The notes beneath the pieces are model-generated. The model saw nothing but the letters and a program-made list of their open reading frames with translations, made no database searches and was not told the DNA's origin. This document shows positions 11,088 through 22,615 of a stretch of 64,000 bases of DNA, piece by piece (the first letter of the stretch is position 1; each line of letters begins with the position of its first letter). This DNA comes from Chitinophaga sedimenti (GTDB lineage: Bacteria; Bacteroidota; Bacteroidia; Chitinophagales; Chitinophagaceae). Where the stretch lies: positions 496,001 through 560,000 of the forward strand of contig NZ_JAKUKA010000001.1 in NCBI RefSeq assembly GCF_023156195.1, given 5' to 3'. A program made the translations under genes and the position numbers.

Positions 11088-11931
11088 CATACTCTTCCAA
11101 AGATGTTTTCGCTGTTACCGGTATTACGCCTTCCGTAGAGGCCTTTGTTTTCCCATCTATTACTGCCGCCGTCATCGCCACGAAGTGCTCAATGGCGTTT
11201 TCGCTGAAACCGGTGGCCTTTAAGGCAGCTGCCCATCCTTCTTTCGGCACGTGTTGCACTTCTATGTTTTTACCCAGTACGCGCGTAAATGCCGCGGCTA
11301 CTTCCCAGGGTGTGTAAGCGTTAGCCGCCTGTATTTCATACACCGCGTCCTGGTTCTGTTCACCGGTCAGTAACTCAGCGGCGAAGGCGGCCACATCGTC
11401 CGGCGATACCATGGCGATGGGCATGTCTGGTGGGAAAAAGGAGGGAAGTTTGCCGGTTTCTTTCATGACGGGTAAGTACAGCGCCCAGTTTTTATAGTAG
11501 TACGCCGGGCGGACGAACAGTTTGCGCATCGGCGCGCCGTTGAATGCGCGTTCCAGCATGTGCGACTGTAACAGGTTGCCGGTGCCGCTGTCATACTCCG
11601 CGCCATACGAAGAAATGCCTACCACCTTTTTTATTTCGGCCGCTACGGCGGCTTCCCGGTAGTGTTGCAGGATCTGGCGGGTTTCGGCCAACAGGTCTTT
11701 TTCCTGCCCGGTTTCCGGGGTAATGGCGAGCAGGCTTGCGCCGCCCTGTAATGCTTCAGTAACGGCCTGTTGATCGAACAGATCGGCCATGGCGAAGGCT
11801 GCACCTTTATTCTGCAGTATTGTTGCCGCCTTTTCGTTGCGAACAATGCCCTTTGCGGGTTGTTTGGCGTCCAGGAGGTGGTCAATGACAGCACTGCCAA
11901 CGGTGCCGGATGCGCCACTGATAATATGCAT
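11072..11931 (-). CDS. NmrA-like NAD(P)-binding oxidoreductase (atypical SDR)
   Basis: About 286 residues. The N-terminus MHIISGASGTVGSAVIDHLL carries the GxxGxxG nucleotide-binding loop of NmrA/QOR2-type atypical short-chain dehydrogenases. The motifs VVGISSYGAEY and FVRPAYYYKNW fit the family, in which the catalytic tyrosine is often missing. It could be a quinone reductase or a redox-sensing regulator. The ending is affected by a homopolymer: adding one A to the A run near 11082 changes ...VKKPCKLER into ...VKKAV followed by a stop at 11072. I used that end, because the unshifted reading runs through the terminator into the neighbouring gene. Confidence 0.8.
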
Positions 11932-12165
11932 AAGCGATGGTTTAGTGGTATAGTCACAAAAGTCATACCCTTAGATGTGGCGGAGCTGGCTTGGCCGTTC
12001 ATTTATACCTTTCTTACAATCTCTCGTATCAATCATCGTTTTACCCCTCCAAATCAACGCACCTGCATGCGTTGAATCTTCATCTGCCTTATCTTTCCAT
12101 TACGTTAGCGAACAACCGCTAACCATACTTTGTTTAAGCAGATAAAAACAATAAAATCTAATCCA

Positions 12166-12987
12166 ATGAGCAAGATTCAATTGAAAGACGGCACCGAGAT
12201 CTATTATAAAGATTGGGGTACCGGTCAACCTATTATGTTTCATCACGGCTGGCCGCTGAGCGCCGACGACTGGGATGCGCAGATGTTCTTTTTCCTGGAG
12301 CAGGGTTTCCGCGTCATTGCGCACGATCGCCGCGGTCATGGCCGTTCTACTCAAACCTTTACCGGTAACGATATGGATACTTATGCATCCGACGTATACG
12401 AGCTGGTACAGGCGCTGGGTTTAAAAGATGTGATCCACGTGGGCCACTCTACCGGCGGCGGCGAAGTAATTCGTTATGCCAACAAGTTTGGTAAGGGACT
12501 CGTTTCCAAAGCAGTCCTGATTTCTGCGGTACCGCCGATAATGGTGAAATCTGCGTCTAATCCCGATGGCGTTGATATGTCCGTATTCGACGATATCCGT
12601 AACAACACGGCTAATCACCGTCCGCAGTTCTACCAGGATATTACCTTCCCGTTCTATGGTTACAACCGTCCGGGTGCAAAGGTGTCCAAAGGCATCCGGG
12701 ACAACTGGTGGCGCCAGGGCATGATGGGCTCTATTAAAGCGCATTATGACTGCATCAAACAATTTTCTGAAGTAGATTATACGGAAGATCTGAAAGCGGT
12801 AGATATCCCGGTGCTGATCATGCACGGCGAAGATGACCAGATTGTGCCTTACGCCAATTCGGCGGTGAAGTCTGCGAAGCTGGTTAAAAACGGTACGCTG
12901 ATTTCTTATCCTGGTTTCCCGCACGGTATGCCGACTACCGAGCACGAAACGATCAATAAAGACCTGCTGGCCTGGATTCGTAAATAG
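12166..12987 (+). CDS. Alpha/beta hydrolase, non-heme chloroperoxidase/esterase type
   Basis: Intact, 273 residues. Catalytic serine at about residue 95 in GHSTGGGE; acid in HGEDDQIVP; histidine in FPHGMP. The oxyanion strand MFHHGWPLSADDW and the DRRGHGRS motif are those of the cofactor-free haloperoxidase/arylesterase group. It is probably a cytoplasmic esterase; the halogenation activity named for this family is a side reaction. The start is the ATG before SKIQLKDGTEI, because residues from upstream in-frame codons do not resemble the family. It is divergent from the NmrA-like gene across about 235 bp that holds no other gene. Confidence 0.88.
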   Translation: MSKIQLKDGTEIYYKDWGTGQPIMFHHGWPLSADDWDAQMFFFLEQGFRVIAHDRRGHGRSTQTFTGNDMDTYASDVYELVQALGLKDVIHVGHSTGGGEVIRYANKFGKGLVSKAVLISAVPPIMVKSASNPDGVDMSVFDDIRNNTANHRPQFYQDITFPFYGYNRPGAKVSKGIRDNWWRQGMMGSIKAHYDCIKQFSEVDYTEDLKAVDIPVLIMHGEDDQIVPYANSAVKSAKLVKNGTLISYPGFPHGMPTTEHETINKDLLAWIRK

Positions 12988-13010
12988 TTTATAAGCCTCC
13001 TAAAATGTAT

Positions 13011-13046
13011 AAAGCCCTGTACACATCGTGCGCAGGGCTTTTTTAT
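13011..13046. terminator. Rho-independent terminator
   Basis: Stem AAAGCCCTG / CAGGGCTTT with a 13-base loop followed by a T run, between the hydrolase and the convergent ABC permease. The ABC permease stop codon lies in its T run. Confidence 0.8.
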
Positions 13047-15438
13047 TCTGATTTAAGACTCCGGGCGGGATTGGCCAGTGCGGCTTTAATGGCCCTGAAA
13101 CTGAGGGTGAGCATGGTGATGCCGGTCATCAATAAGGCCGCCCATACAAACACTCCCCAGCTGATAGGTGCACGGTATGCAAAATTATGCAGCCATTGAT
13201 TCATTAAATACCAGGCGAGCGGTACGGCGATGATCACGGCGATCAATACCAGCTTCAGGAAATTGGCCGAAAGCATGGCCACGATGCTGGTGACAGACGC
13301 GCCCAGTACTTTACGGATGCCTATTTCGCGGGTACGCTGCTCGGCGGCGTAGGTAATTAATCCGAATACGCCGAGGCAGGCGATCAGCACAGCCAGCACC
13401 GCAAAACCAATGAAGATTTTCGCGGTGCGCGTTTCCGATATATAAAGGTTGTTAAAGGCTTCATCCAGAAGTAGTAGGAGAAGGGCTGTCCCGCCATGCC
13501 TTCGCGCGCATGGTACGCTTTGCGCACGCCGGCAAGTATCTCGCTGGTATGTTGCGGGTCGATGCGTAAGGCAATGTTGTCGCGGATTTCGCTGAGTGTG
13601 AAAGTAACCGGTGCGATGGCATTGTGCAGGGAGCCGGTATTGAAGTCTTTCACGACGCCGATCACTTTACGCGGCCGCCTGCCGGCATACAGGTACTTGT
13701 CGGTAATGTCTGTAAAGCCCAACAGCTTTGCAGCGGTTTCGTTGATGATCACGGCCTGGCTGTCGGTAGCCAGCTGGGGCGAGAAGTTACGGCCTGCGGC
13801 CATTTTAATGCCCATCACGGGAATATAATCGGCATCTACAAACCATTCGTCGATCCCAAGTACCTGGCCAGGACTGTAGGCGGCATCTTTTGAGTAGATA
13901 TTCGTACTGGTATTGGTTTTAACGGGGAGTGAGGCATTGAGCGTGGCGCCCTTTACGCCGGGCAGCTGCGCTACTTCCTGCTTAAAACTGTTGGCTTGTG
14001 CGCCTAATGCCCCGGTATTGCCAACCACCAATACCTGTGCGCGATTATAACCAAGTTGTTTGTGCCGGATATATCCCAGCTGGTTGTAAATCACGAAGGT
14101 GCCTACGATCAGTAAGATGGCGGTGGCAAACTGGAAGGTGACCAGTCCGTTGCGCAGCCAGCTGTTTTTAAAGCCGCCCGATAGTTTCCCTTTTAACACT
14201 TTTAAGGGCTGGAAAGAAGAAAGATAGAAAGCCGGATAACTGCCTGCCAGCACGCCTACCAGCAATACCACCGGCAGCAACCATAACAGGAAGGCCGGTT
14301 CCAGTTGCATATGTTTATCCGCAAGGTTGTTTAAGTACGGCAGCAGCGCGGCCACCAGTATCAATGCGGCCAACATGGCGCAAATACTCGTCAGGGTTGA
14401 TTCCGCGAGGAATTGTAATACCAGTACGCTGCGATGAGAACCTAATACTTTACGCACGCCTACCTCTTTGGCGCGACTGGCGGAACGGGCGGTGGAAAGG
14501 TTCATGAAGTTGATGCAGGCGATCAGTAAGATAATTACACCTGCCGCGATAAAGATATATACATACTGGATGCTGCCCGAGGGTTCTACTTCGCTGGCCA
14601 GGTCGGAGTGCAGGTGGATTTTATCGAGGCGGATGGCATTGTAGCCGAAGTGTCCGCCCTTTTTCTCCAGTTCCGCGATGCTGTTGCCAACCATATCTTT
14701 CAGCGGACCGTCCATGTACCTGGCGGTGGCTTCGCGGAGGTAGCCGTTGAGCTGTGCCTCGCTGGCGCCAGGGCGTAGTAGCACGTAAGTCACGAAGTTA
14801 TCGGCCATCCAGCTCGACTGCCGGCTTTCGGGTATTTCCGACATGGCGCGCAGGATATCGAAATGCAGGTGCGATTGCGCGGGCACGTCTTTGATCACGC
14901 CGGTAACAGTATAATCGTGGCGGTTTTCCATGCGCAGCGTTTTGCCGAGGGCATCGGCGCCGGGGAAATATTTTTCCGCGATAGTTTCCGATATCACTAC
15001 CGTAAAAGGTTCGCGCAGGGCCGTGGTGGCATCGCCGGCGAGCAGCGGCAAGGTGAATAACTGGAAGATGGAAGAATCGGCAAAGCAGGCGTTTTTTTCG
15101 GAAATCGTTTCCTCGCCGTGTTTTACGAGTACGGGGCCCTGTAGTGTGAGGCGGCAGTAGTTTTCTACCTGTGGATAATCCTTTTTCAGCATTTCACCGA
15201 GCAGGGCAGGTGAGAAGCGTTCCTTAAAGGTATTGTCGCCTACGAGGAAATCTGCGTTTACCCGGTAAATGCGTTCGTGTTGCCGGTGAAATTTGTCGTA
15301 CGACAGTTCGTCGGTGACGAAGAGGGAAATGAGCATGCAGGTGGCCAGGCCAATTGCCAGCCCAAATATGGTGATCGCCGAAAAACTCCGGTTTTTCCAG
15401 AGGTTACGTGCCGCGATTTTGAAGTAGTACGGGAGCAT
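13043..15438 (-). CDS. ABC transporter permease, MacB/FtsX family (frameshifted)
   Basis: Inner-membrane permease of about 799 residues. It has an N-terminal membrane segment (SFSAITIFGLAIGLATCMLI), a large periplasmic MacB-type domain, a three-helix FtsX domain near 285-400, a second periplasmic domain and a second FtsX domain at the C-terminus (TREIGIRKVLGASVTSIVAML). This duplicated layout is typical of Bacteroidota permeases that work with a LolD/MacB-like ATPase in lipoprotein or peptide export; no ATPase is adjacent. The frame breaks near 13465: coding-strand TTCTGG should be TTCCTGG, restoring YYFLDEAFNNLYISET. It stands alone on this strand. Confidence 0.87.
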
Positions 15439-15550
15439 AAGGCAGCCCTACGAAAAAGGTGCCATCATCAAACTAATTGAAAATGATTAGTTTAAGAAGA
15501 TGGAAGTGTTCATTTCCGGATAATGCGCGTCCGGTTTTGGATGTAATTTC

Positions 15551-16847
15551 TTACAAACCCCGTACCGTCCGGAAATCCACCTGTAACGATGTTGTTTTAT
15601 ATTCCGGGCATTGATCCACTACCCGCTGCAGCCACCGTAGCGAGCCGCTGAATGATCCCTGCACCGGCCGCCCCACGGCGTCCCACTTTTCAATCGTGAG
15701 TGTACCTGTATACTTCTCCACCCGTGGCGGTCCGCACTCTGTATATTGTGAGCTGTATGAAAATGGTTTAGGCACCGCCTCATTCTGCGTTACAATCGCG
15801 AAGCTGTTGCCGAATGAGCCACGCTCGCCGCCGAGATAGGTGCCGGCTGTTGTCCCAAAGGCTTCCAGCATAATGGAGACATCGGCAGAATGAGCGTTGA
15901 TGGTGATGTGGCCGTTTGCGATGAGTGCGGTTACCTGGTCGGTAATGTTGATCGGTTTTACGAAACTGCCGGTCATATACACTTCACCCAGGACGTCTAT
16001 TTTTGTTAGCAACGTCATGCGCTTCATGATCACGAATCCGCCCGGGGCCTGTTCATCGCGGATTTTCATGTTGCCGTCTAATTCCACCGATATTTCTGCG
16101 CTGGTGCTCATGCCGGTGGGGTGATCGGGGGTGAAGGTGGCTTCACACTCGTTTTGGGCATTGTAGGTGAGGCTGCCGGAGTTGGTGAGTAGCCGCCAGT
16201 CGAAGCTTTTTACAAGCCCCTCCAGGATTTCCGGCGGCGTGAGTGGTGCCAGCAGATCGTCTTGCACCATAGCAAGGCCGGAGACAGTCAATTTTACGGA
16301 CTCACCGAAATGGATGGCTTTTTTTTCGGGTTTCAGTTCCATCATGTATTGCACGATCCAGTCGCTGAAGTGAGTGGTTTGGAAAACAAACTGTTGAGCG
16401 TTTTTATCTACACGTGCAGGTACGCTTTTCCAGGAGCCGGCCGGGGTTTGGTAAGCAGCGACGAGCAGTTCGGGCATTGTCCCTTCTATGTCAGCCTCAG
16501 TATAGTGAAAATACTACCGCTATCGGTTTGGAAAAGTTAGTGCCTTCGGGCGTGAGCCGGTAGGCAATATTATTCGTATCAAAAGTATTGCTGATCGGTT
16601 GGATGCTGAACACAACATCGCTGTTCACCGCCCCGGGCGGCACTTTGATGGTGAGCGCGCCGTCGGCCGACTGCAGTTCACCACCGGCTGCGCCGATTAC
16701 CTTTTCTGCAGCCGGCCCCTTCGCTACTCCTTTGGCGGTAACGGCAGGAGTGTAGTTGCGTTCAACAGGGGCGTCGCTGTTTTTCTTTTTGCAGGCGAGG
16801 AATAAGGACCCGGCGATAACGCAGGCGATAGCAAGCAATGTTTTCAT
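15551..16847 (-). CDS. Secreted lipoprotein with ZU5-like domain (frameshifted)
   Basis: About 432 residues. The lipoprotein signal MKTLLAIACVIAGSLFLACKKK has its lipobox Cys at residue 19. It is followed by a ZU5-like segment (GAAGGELQSADGALTIKVPPGAV ... YRLTPEGTNFSKPIAVVF is the usual arrangement of that beta-rich domain), then an extended beta-rich region without a domain I can name. The frame breaks near 16507, where TTTT appears one base too long, between ...IAVVF and HYTEADIEGTMPELL. It is likely a surface-exposed adhesion or structural protein (inference). No operon partners are evident. Confidence 0.7.
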
Positions 16848-16951
16848 TTCAGTAAGCATGATATCCCCCAAAATTAAACGGCCGCCCATGCCCACGGAAG
16901 CCTATCTGCTTAAAACTGCCTGACTGTTGCGGCAACTGCTGCTTTTAACGT

Positions 16952-17664
16952 TTATAGTGTAATAAAGGGCTTGCGCATATCGTGATACAACAAACATTGC
17001 CAATGCTCCGCGCGGCCTTCTTCTTCCCATTTTATGCGCCACTCCATGGCCTTTTTACCATCATCATCATTCTTGTATGCGACGTGCGGGTCGAGGTAGC
17101 CTTCTTTCGGTAAGTTATCGCCGCCGTAAAACACGGTTTGGTCTTGCCCGCGGATCCAAAACACCTGGTGAAAAGGAGTGTGGCCGCCGGTTACCTGGAA
17201 GGAGATTTCCGGGGTAAGCTGACCGGCGTCTTCGTTGAGCCATTGTATTTGTGGTAAGGTGACCAGTGCCTCCAGTACCTCGGGAAGGTAGGAGGGATTG
17301 GGCAGCTTGCTGTTGGCGTAGTCCAGTTCGCGGCGTTGCAAATAGATGGTGGCATTGGGAAAGTGGGGGATGAAATCAGCTCCCTCAAAATGCCCCAGGC
17401 CGTTACTGTGATCTTTATGCAGATGCGATAATAGTATTTTCGTCACCTGTTCCGGCTGTACGTTCTGCTCCTGTAAAAGCGACAGGATGTGGGCGCCATC
17501 AAGTCCGGTATCCAACAACACAAATTCATTCGCTATTTCGATTAAAAACGGCCGTATTGCAGCCCTGGATTCGCCCTCGGGGTAGCTGCTCCCGGTAATA
17601 ATGGTTTGAATTGCTTTTCCTTTCCTACAGTATAAAATCCTTCTGTTAATGGTATTACTCTCAT
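16952..17664 (-). CDS. Metallo-beta-lactamase-fold hydrolase (frameshifted)
   Basis: About 237 residues. The metal-binding motif LSHLHKDHSNGLGHF (HxHxDH) and later ligands in VTGGHTPFHQ and FYGGDNLPKE mark the lactonase/glyoxalase-like branch of the superfamily. The start is set at the ATG of MRVIPLTEGFYTVGK, preceded by GGAGG. A missing A in the GGAAAGG stretch near 17630 breaks the frame after YTVGK. Without that correction an apparent longer N-terminus runs toward the GH32 gene, which I consider spurious. The substrate is unknown (lactone, thioester or phosphodiester are all possible). It is on the same strand as the GH32 gene, about 145 bp downstream. Confidence 0.75.
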
Positions 17665-17808
17665 ATCCTCCATGATAACGGGTGTTTGATGTACCGCCTG
17701 TATGCCGCGTACCTGCTGCGGGCAGCAGTTCCGGCATGCCCTGCAGCCTTACTGCCTGTTCCGGCCGCAAATATCCGGCCAGCCAGCCGTTGGGGGCGTC
17801 ACGCTTTA

Positions 17809-19431
17809 TTATGGCCATATCGATTTCCCCGTCCACACTTCCAACTCTTTCACAGTAATATTATTCCCCCAAAACCGGAAGCCCTCATTGTTCCTGTCGT
17901 CTGCCCGGCGTTCGAACGAATAGGAATACGCCCCGCCATCAATGAACACTTCCACAGAAGAACGATCCAGGTAAATATCCGCGGTCAGTTCCATGCTGGT
18001 AGGGTCCTGCGGAGAATAGAACATGCCGTTGAGCATGTTAAAATTCATATCGTAGTTAATCAGTCGCTGGCCGAACAGGCTGAGGCCTGCGTCGGTGGCA
18101 TGCGATAATTTGATCGTGGTACGGATGCGCAGTGCATCGGCGTTGTTGAATTTCGCCAGTTGCTGATCGGCGTCGCGCATGGTTTGGTTGCTCCATTTGC
18201 CGGCGGGGGTGAACAGTTGGTTCACTTCCTTTACCGGTTCACTGAAAAGCCTGATGCCGTCTTTGGTTGGGCGGAGGGTAAGTTCTGTCGGTAACAGCAT
18301 CATGTTATTAAACGGCATGCCACGCTGGGCGATGCGGCCCCAGCCAATCTGGATGCGGCGGTCGGCGATGTTGCTGAAAGTTTGCGCCGCATAAATGGAG
18401 CCGCTGCTGAAGTAATGTTTGCCGCTTTCCGGGGTGAACTTTTTGCCGTCGAAGCTGCCGATCATGTAGGTGTTGGATGCGCCATACATTACCCATTTCT
18501 TTTCGTTGGGTTTGCCGGCAACGGACAATTCAAACAGGTCGGGGCATTCCCAGAAGCCGGTGGTGTGGCTCTGGTAGGTCCATTCTTTTAAGTTGGTGGA
18601 GGTATAAATAGAGTGGCCATCGCGTTCGTTCAGCGCCATTACCCAGTGTTTGCCGGGGGCGTACCAGAACACGCGCGGGTCGCGGGTGTCTTTACTGTTC
18701 CATTTGTCTTTTGAATCGATCAGCGGGTTGCCGGGATACTTCGTCCAGGTACGGCCTTTATCGAGGCTATAGGCGAGGCATTGTATCTGCCTGTCCGGGT
18801 TATCCACCGTATACAAAGCTACCATGGCCGGTTTTCGGGGTTTGCCGAAGCCCGAAGTGTTATCGTAGTCGATAACCGCCGAGCCGGAGAACATGGTGCC
18901 GAGTTCGTCGGGGTGCAGGGCTACCGGGAGTTCTTCCCAGTGGATCATGTCTTTGCTGACAGCATGCCCCCACGACATATTTTCCCATTCGCGTTCGAAT
19001 GGATTATGCTGATAGAAGAGATGGTATTCACCCTCATAAAACACCATGCCGTTTGGATCATTGATCCAGCCGCGGCGGGTGGAAAAATGATATTGCGGGC
19101 GGCGTTGTTCGCGGTACAGGGAGTCCTGCCCGGTGATGCGGTCGTCCTGGTACAGCAGGCGCAATGCGGAGGCGTCGCCTTCATAACGGATGCGGATACG
19201 TTTTCCGCGATATGCGCTCATATCGGAAAATACCCAATACTCGGGTTTGGCACTTAAACGAATCTTGAAGCGTTGGAGGGTTTTACCGTTGGATTCGTAC
19301 ATCATTACTGATCTGCCCTGTTGTTGTGATACAGGCAGATTAAGATACCGTTTGGTGACAGTGATCGTGGTGTCGGCAGCTGCGGCGGAGAGGGTGCCGG
19401 CGCAGGCCAGGGTCGTTAAGAGTAGCTTCAT
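17809..19431 (-). CDS. Glycoside hydrolase family 32 (levanase/invertase type)
   Basis: Hydrolyses beta-fructofuranosides (levan, inulin or sucrose). 540 residues, intact. Signal peptide MKLLLTTLACAGTLSAAAA; an N-terminal beta-sandwich often found ahead of Bacteroidota GH32; then the five-bladed propeller with the nucleophile motif WINDPNG (Asp125), the transition-state stabiliser in the RDPRVFW motif, and the acid/base Glu in FWECPDL. A C-terminal beta-sandwich (SVEVFIDGGAYSYSF) completes the family architecture. Export to the periplasm or outside is expected. It is divergent from the SDR gene. No fructokinase or SusCD pair is nearby, so it acts as a stand-alone enzyme here. Confidence 0.93.
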   Translation of the reverse strand: MKLLLTTLACAGTLSAAAADTTITVTKRYLNLPVSQQQGRSVMMYESNGKTLQRFKIRLSAKPEYWVFSDMSAYRGKRIRIRYEGDASALRLLYQDDRITGQDSLYREQRRPQYHFSTRRGWINDPNGMVFYEGEYHLFYQHNPFEREWENMSWGHAVSKDMIHWEELPVALHPDELGTMFSGSAVIDYDNTSGFGKPRKPAMVALYTVDNPDRQIQCLAYSLDKGRTWTKYPGNPLIDSKDKWNSKDTRDPRVFWYAPGKHWVMALNERDGHSIYTSTNLKEWTYQSHTTGFWECPDLFELSVAGKPNEKKWVMYGASNTYMIGSFDGKKFTPESGKHYFSSGSIYAAQTFSNIADRRIQIGWGRIAQRGMPFNNMMLLPTELTLRPTKDGIRLFSEPVKEVNQLFTPAGKWSNQTMRDADQQLAKFNNADALRIRTTIKLSHATDAGLSLFGQRLINYDMNFNMLNGMFYSPQDPTSMELTADIYLDRSSVEVFIDGGAYSYSFERRADDRNNEGFRFWGNNITVKELEVWTGKSIWP

Positions 19432-19558
19432 ATTGGTTAAAGATATAACGTGGGGATGGCTTTTTGTGGAAATATACACCAGTGGCGGCTGTCGCAATCA
19501 CCCCCTTTATTTGTCCCAACAAGGTACGCTTTCGGCGTACGCGCTGTGTTATATTTAC

Positions 19559-20365
19559 ATGATGACACTCTCCAACAAAAACGCCGTTGTATATGGCGCC
19601 GCCGGCTCGCTCGGACAGGCGACCAGTCTTGCCCTCGCCGCCGCAGGGGTAAAAGTCTTTCTCACCGGCCAGCATCTGGCGCCGTTGCAGGAAGTCGCGC
19701 AGCTGATCCGTAGCCGCGGGGGACAAGCAGAAGTGGCGCAGGTAGATGCGCTGGACCAGGCGGCTATCGAAGCGCACCTGCAGACGATGCCTGCCGTCGA
19801 TATCTCCTTTAACGCCATTGGCTGGAAGGACCAGCAGGATCAATTACTGGTGGATATGTCGCTGGAAGATTTTTATCGGCCGGTAGATATTTCGATCCGC
19901 ACTAATTTTTTGACGGGCACGGCTGCGGCCAGGAGGATGATACAGCAGGGTGGCGGGGTGATCCTTACCCTGACCGCCACGCCGGGCGGCGTAGCTTATC
20001 CGCAAGTGGGTGGTTTTGGGCCGGCGTGTTGCGTGGTGGAGAGCTTTACGAAGAACCTGGCTTCGGAAGTGGGGGTGCATGGCGTACGCGTGGTGAACAT
20101 CCGTTCCGGCGGGTCGCCAGATAGCCGGGTGTTCCGCGATGCGGCAAAGGCCGATCCGGAAGGGATGGCGCAGGCGATGGGGCGACTGGAGGGCGATACC
20201 ATGCTGAAACAACTGCCTTTAATGCAGGATATCGCGAATGCGGCAGTGTTCCTTGCTTCGGAGCTGGCGGGTAAAATTACGGGCACTACCATCGACCTAA
20301 CCTGTGGCAGCACTACCGGCCTAAACCATTCGCTGGTGAAGCCTAAGTTTGTGGATCGGGCATAA
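19559..20365 (+). CDS. Short-chain dehydrogenase/reductase
   Basis: About 268 residues, intact. The Rossmann loop VVYGAAGSLGQATSLAL has the SDR TGxxxGxG pattern in variant form, and NAIGW replaces the usual NNAG. The catalytic region is unusual: the serine strand reads VILTLTATPGG, and where YxxxK is expected there is FGPACCVVESFTKNLA, with no tyrosine. The C-terminal GTTIDLTCGSTTGL fits classical SDRs. The missing active-site tyrosine suggests altered chemistry or a non-catalytic role. The start is one of two adjacent ATG codons (19559, 19562). Confidence 0.8.
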   Translation: MMTLSNKNAVVYGAAGSLGQATSLALAAAGVKVFLTGQHLAPLQEVAQLIRSRGGQAEVAQVDALDQAAIEAHLQTMPAVDISFNAIGWKDQQDQLLVDMSLEDFYRPVDISIRTNFLTGTAAARRMIQQGGGVILTLTATPGGVAYPQVGGFGPACCVVESFTKNLASEVGVHGVRVVNIRSGGSPDSRVFRDAAKADPEGMAQAMGRLEGDTMLKQLPLMQDIANAAVFLASELAGKITGTTIDLTCGSTTGLNHSLVKPKFVDRA

Positions 20366-20432
20366 ACAACGGTAAGCATTGGTTAAATTCCGGTAAGCCA
20401 TTCTTGGTTGGCACGACTATTTTTACCGAATT

Positions 20433-22615
20433 ATGAAAACAACCAAATGGCTGCTGGCCGCTGCGATGCTGCTTCAACAAGCCGTACATGCGCAGGACAT
20501 CGTTTCCATATCCACCCAAAAAATAGTGCTGGTGTTGGAGAAAGACCCCGATAGTACGCTGGTGTGCGCCTACTTTGGCAAAAAACTGGCGGACCCTTCG
20601 GAGTATGCTCATATCCGTCCATTGGATAAATTTAAACCTGGTAACGACGACCTTTATAATAAGCGCGAAGCGTATGTGCCGGCCGGCGGCGTAAACCTGC
20701 TGGAGCCTGCGCTGGCGGTTACCCATTTTAACAAAGACAAATCACTGGCGCTGCATTACCTATCCAGCAGCGTGAAAACAATAGATGATAACCAGTCGAT
20801 CACCAAAATATGGCTGCGCGATGCGTTGTATAAATTTGATGTGAAGCTGTATTATCACACTTACTTTAAAGAAGATGTGATAGAGCAGTGGGCGACCATC
20901 ACGCATCAGCAGGAAGGGCCGGTAGTGCTGAACAAATATGCCTCGGCCAACGTGACGCTAGGCGGCCATCGCTTCTTCTTGAAAAACCATTACAGCGGCT
21001 GGGGGCGCGAGATGTACAGTGAGGAGCAGGAGCTGCTGCATGGCATCCGCACCATCGATTCCAAACTCGGTACGCGGAACAACCTGCTGCATTCTTCCTC
21101 TTTTATGGTAGACCTGGATGCCCCTGCCAGCGAAGATGCCGGGGAAGTGCTGGCCGGATCGCTGGAGTGGAACGGCAACTTCCGCCTGGATTTTGAACCG
21201 TTTGACGAATCCTATCTCCGCATTACCGCGGGCATCAATAATTACGCATCCAACTATACGCTGGCGCCGAAGGAAGTATTTACCACGCCGAAGTTCGTGT
21301 ATACGTATTCATTAAACGGCCGGGGACAGGCCAGCCGCAACCTGCATCACTGGGCGAAAAACTACCGCCTGCGCAATGGTAACGGGGAACGCTACACGCT
21401 GTTGAATAACTGGGAAACAACCTATTTCAATTTTGATGATGCTAAACTGTCGGCCTTGCTGGACGATACCAAAACGTTGGGCGTAGATGTGTTTTTGCTG
21501 GACGATGGCTGGTTTGGTAACAAATACCCGCGTAACGCGGCAGATGGTGGCTTGGGTGACTGGCAGGCAAACCGTGCGAAACTGAAGAACGGCATCGCCT
21601 CTTTGGGAAAAGAAGCGACGGTGAAGGGTACGAAGTTCGGCATCTGGCTGGAACCGGAAATGGTGAATCCCCGCAGCGAGTTATTCGAAAAACACCCGGA
21701 CTGGGTACTGCGCGAGCCGGGCCGCGCGGCATATTACATGCGCAACCAGCTGGTGCTGGACCTGAGCAATCCCGCCGTGCAGGATTTTGTGTATGAAACG
21801 GTGGATGGTCTGTTTAAGGAAGTGCCGCAGCTGGCGTTCATCAAGTGGGATTGTAATGCGCTGATCTATAATGCGTATTCGCCTTATCTCAGGAACCAGG
21901 ATCATTTTTACATTGAATATGTGCGCGGGTTGAACAAAGTACTTGAACGTGTGCGCGCCAAATACCCCGACGTGCCCATGATGTTATGCGCGGGTGGCGG
22001 TTCGCGGGTGGATTACCAGTCCCTTCATTACTTTACGGAGTTCTGGCCCAGCGATAATACCAATGCCTTCGATCGTATTTTCATCCAGTGGGAATATTCC
22101 TACTATTTTCCTTCGATAGCGGTGGATAATCATGTAACGGAAATGGGCAATCAGCCGATTAAGTTCCGGACGGATGTGGCGATGATGGGCAAACTGGGTT
22201 TCGATTTAAAAGTACACGAACTTACGCCGAAGGACTGGTCTTTTGCCAGCAGGCGGTGAAGCTGTACGACAGCCTTAAACAGCTGGTGTGGAATGGCGAA
22301 CAATACCGGCTGCAGGATCCCTATCAACATAAAGTAGCAGCAGTAGCCTATGTGAGTGAAACGAAGCGCGATGCCGTGATTTTCAATTACTATGTGGCCA
22401 CCAAATACACCACGCCGATTAACCTGCCTATCAAAATGAAAGGACTGGATCCCGCGCTGCGGTATAAAATAGAAGAGATTAACCTGTACCCGGGCGCCCG
22501 TTCGCCTATTGATGCCGGTAAAGTGTATTCGGGCGATTTTTTGATGACGGTAGGGTATAACCCCGAAGCCGGCATGCGCCGTATGAGCGTGGTGCTGAAG
22601 GTTACCGCCTTATAG
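20433..22615 (+). CDS. Alpha-galactosidase, glycoside hydrolase family 36 (frameshifted)
   Basis: Releases alpha-1,6-linked galactose from raffinose-type sugars or galactomannan. About 728 residues. Signal peptide ending AVHAQ; N-terminal beta-supersandwich; (beta/alpha)8 barrel with FLLDDGWFGNKYPRNAADGGLGDW, the nucleophile in FIKWDCN (about residue 473) and the acid/base region FWPSDNTNAFDR; C-terminal beta domain. The frame breaks near 22245 in a T run one base short; correction gives DWSFCQQAVKLYDSLKQ. The export signal places it in the periplasm. Its 3' end overlaps the convergent DoxX gene by 14 bp. Confidence 0.92.

Noticed and set aside
17674..17836. N-terminal extension of the metallo-beta-lactamase-fold protein
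   Set aside because: The extension exists only because of a missing A near 17630; the corrected frame starts MRVIPLTEG and fits the family.
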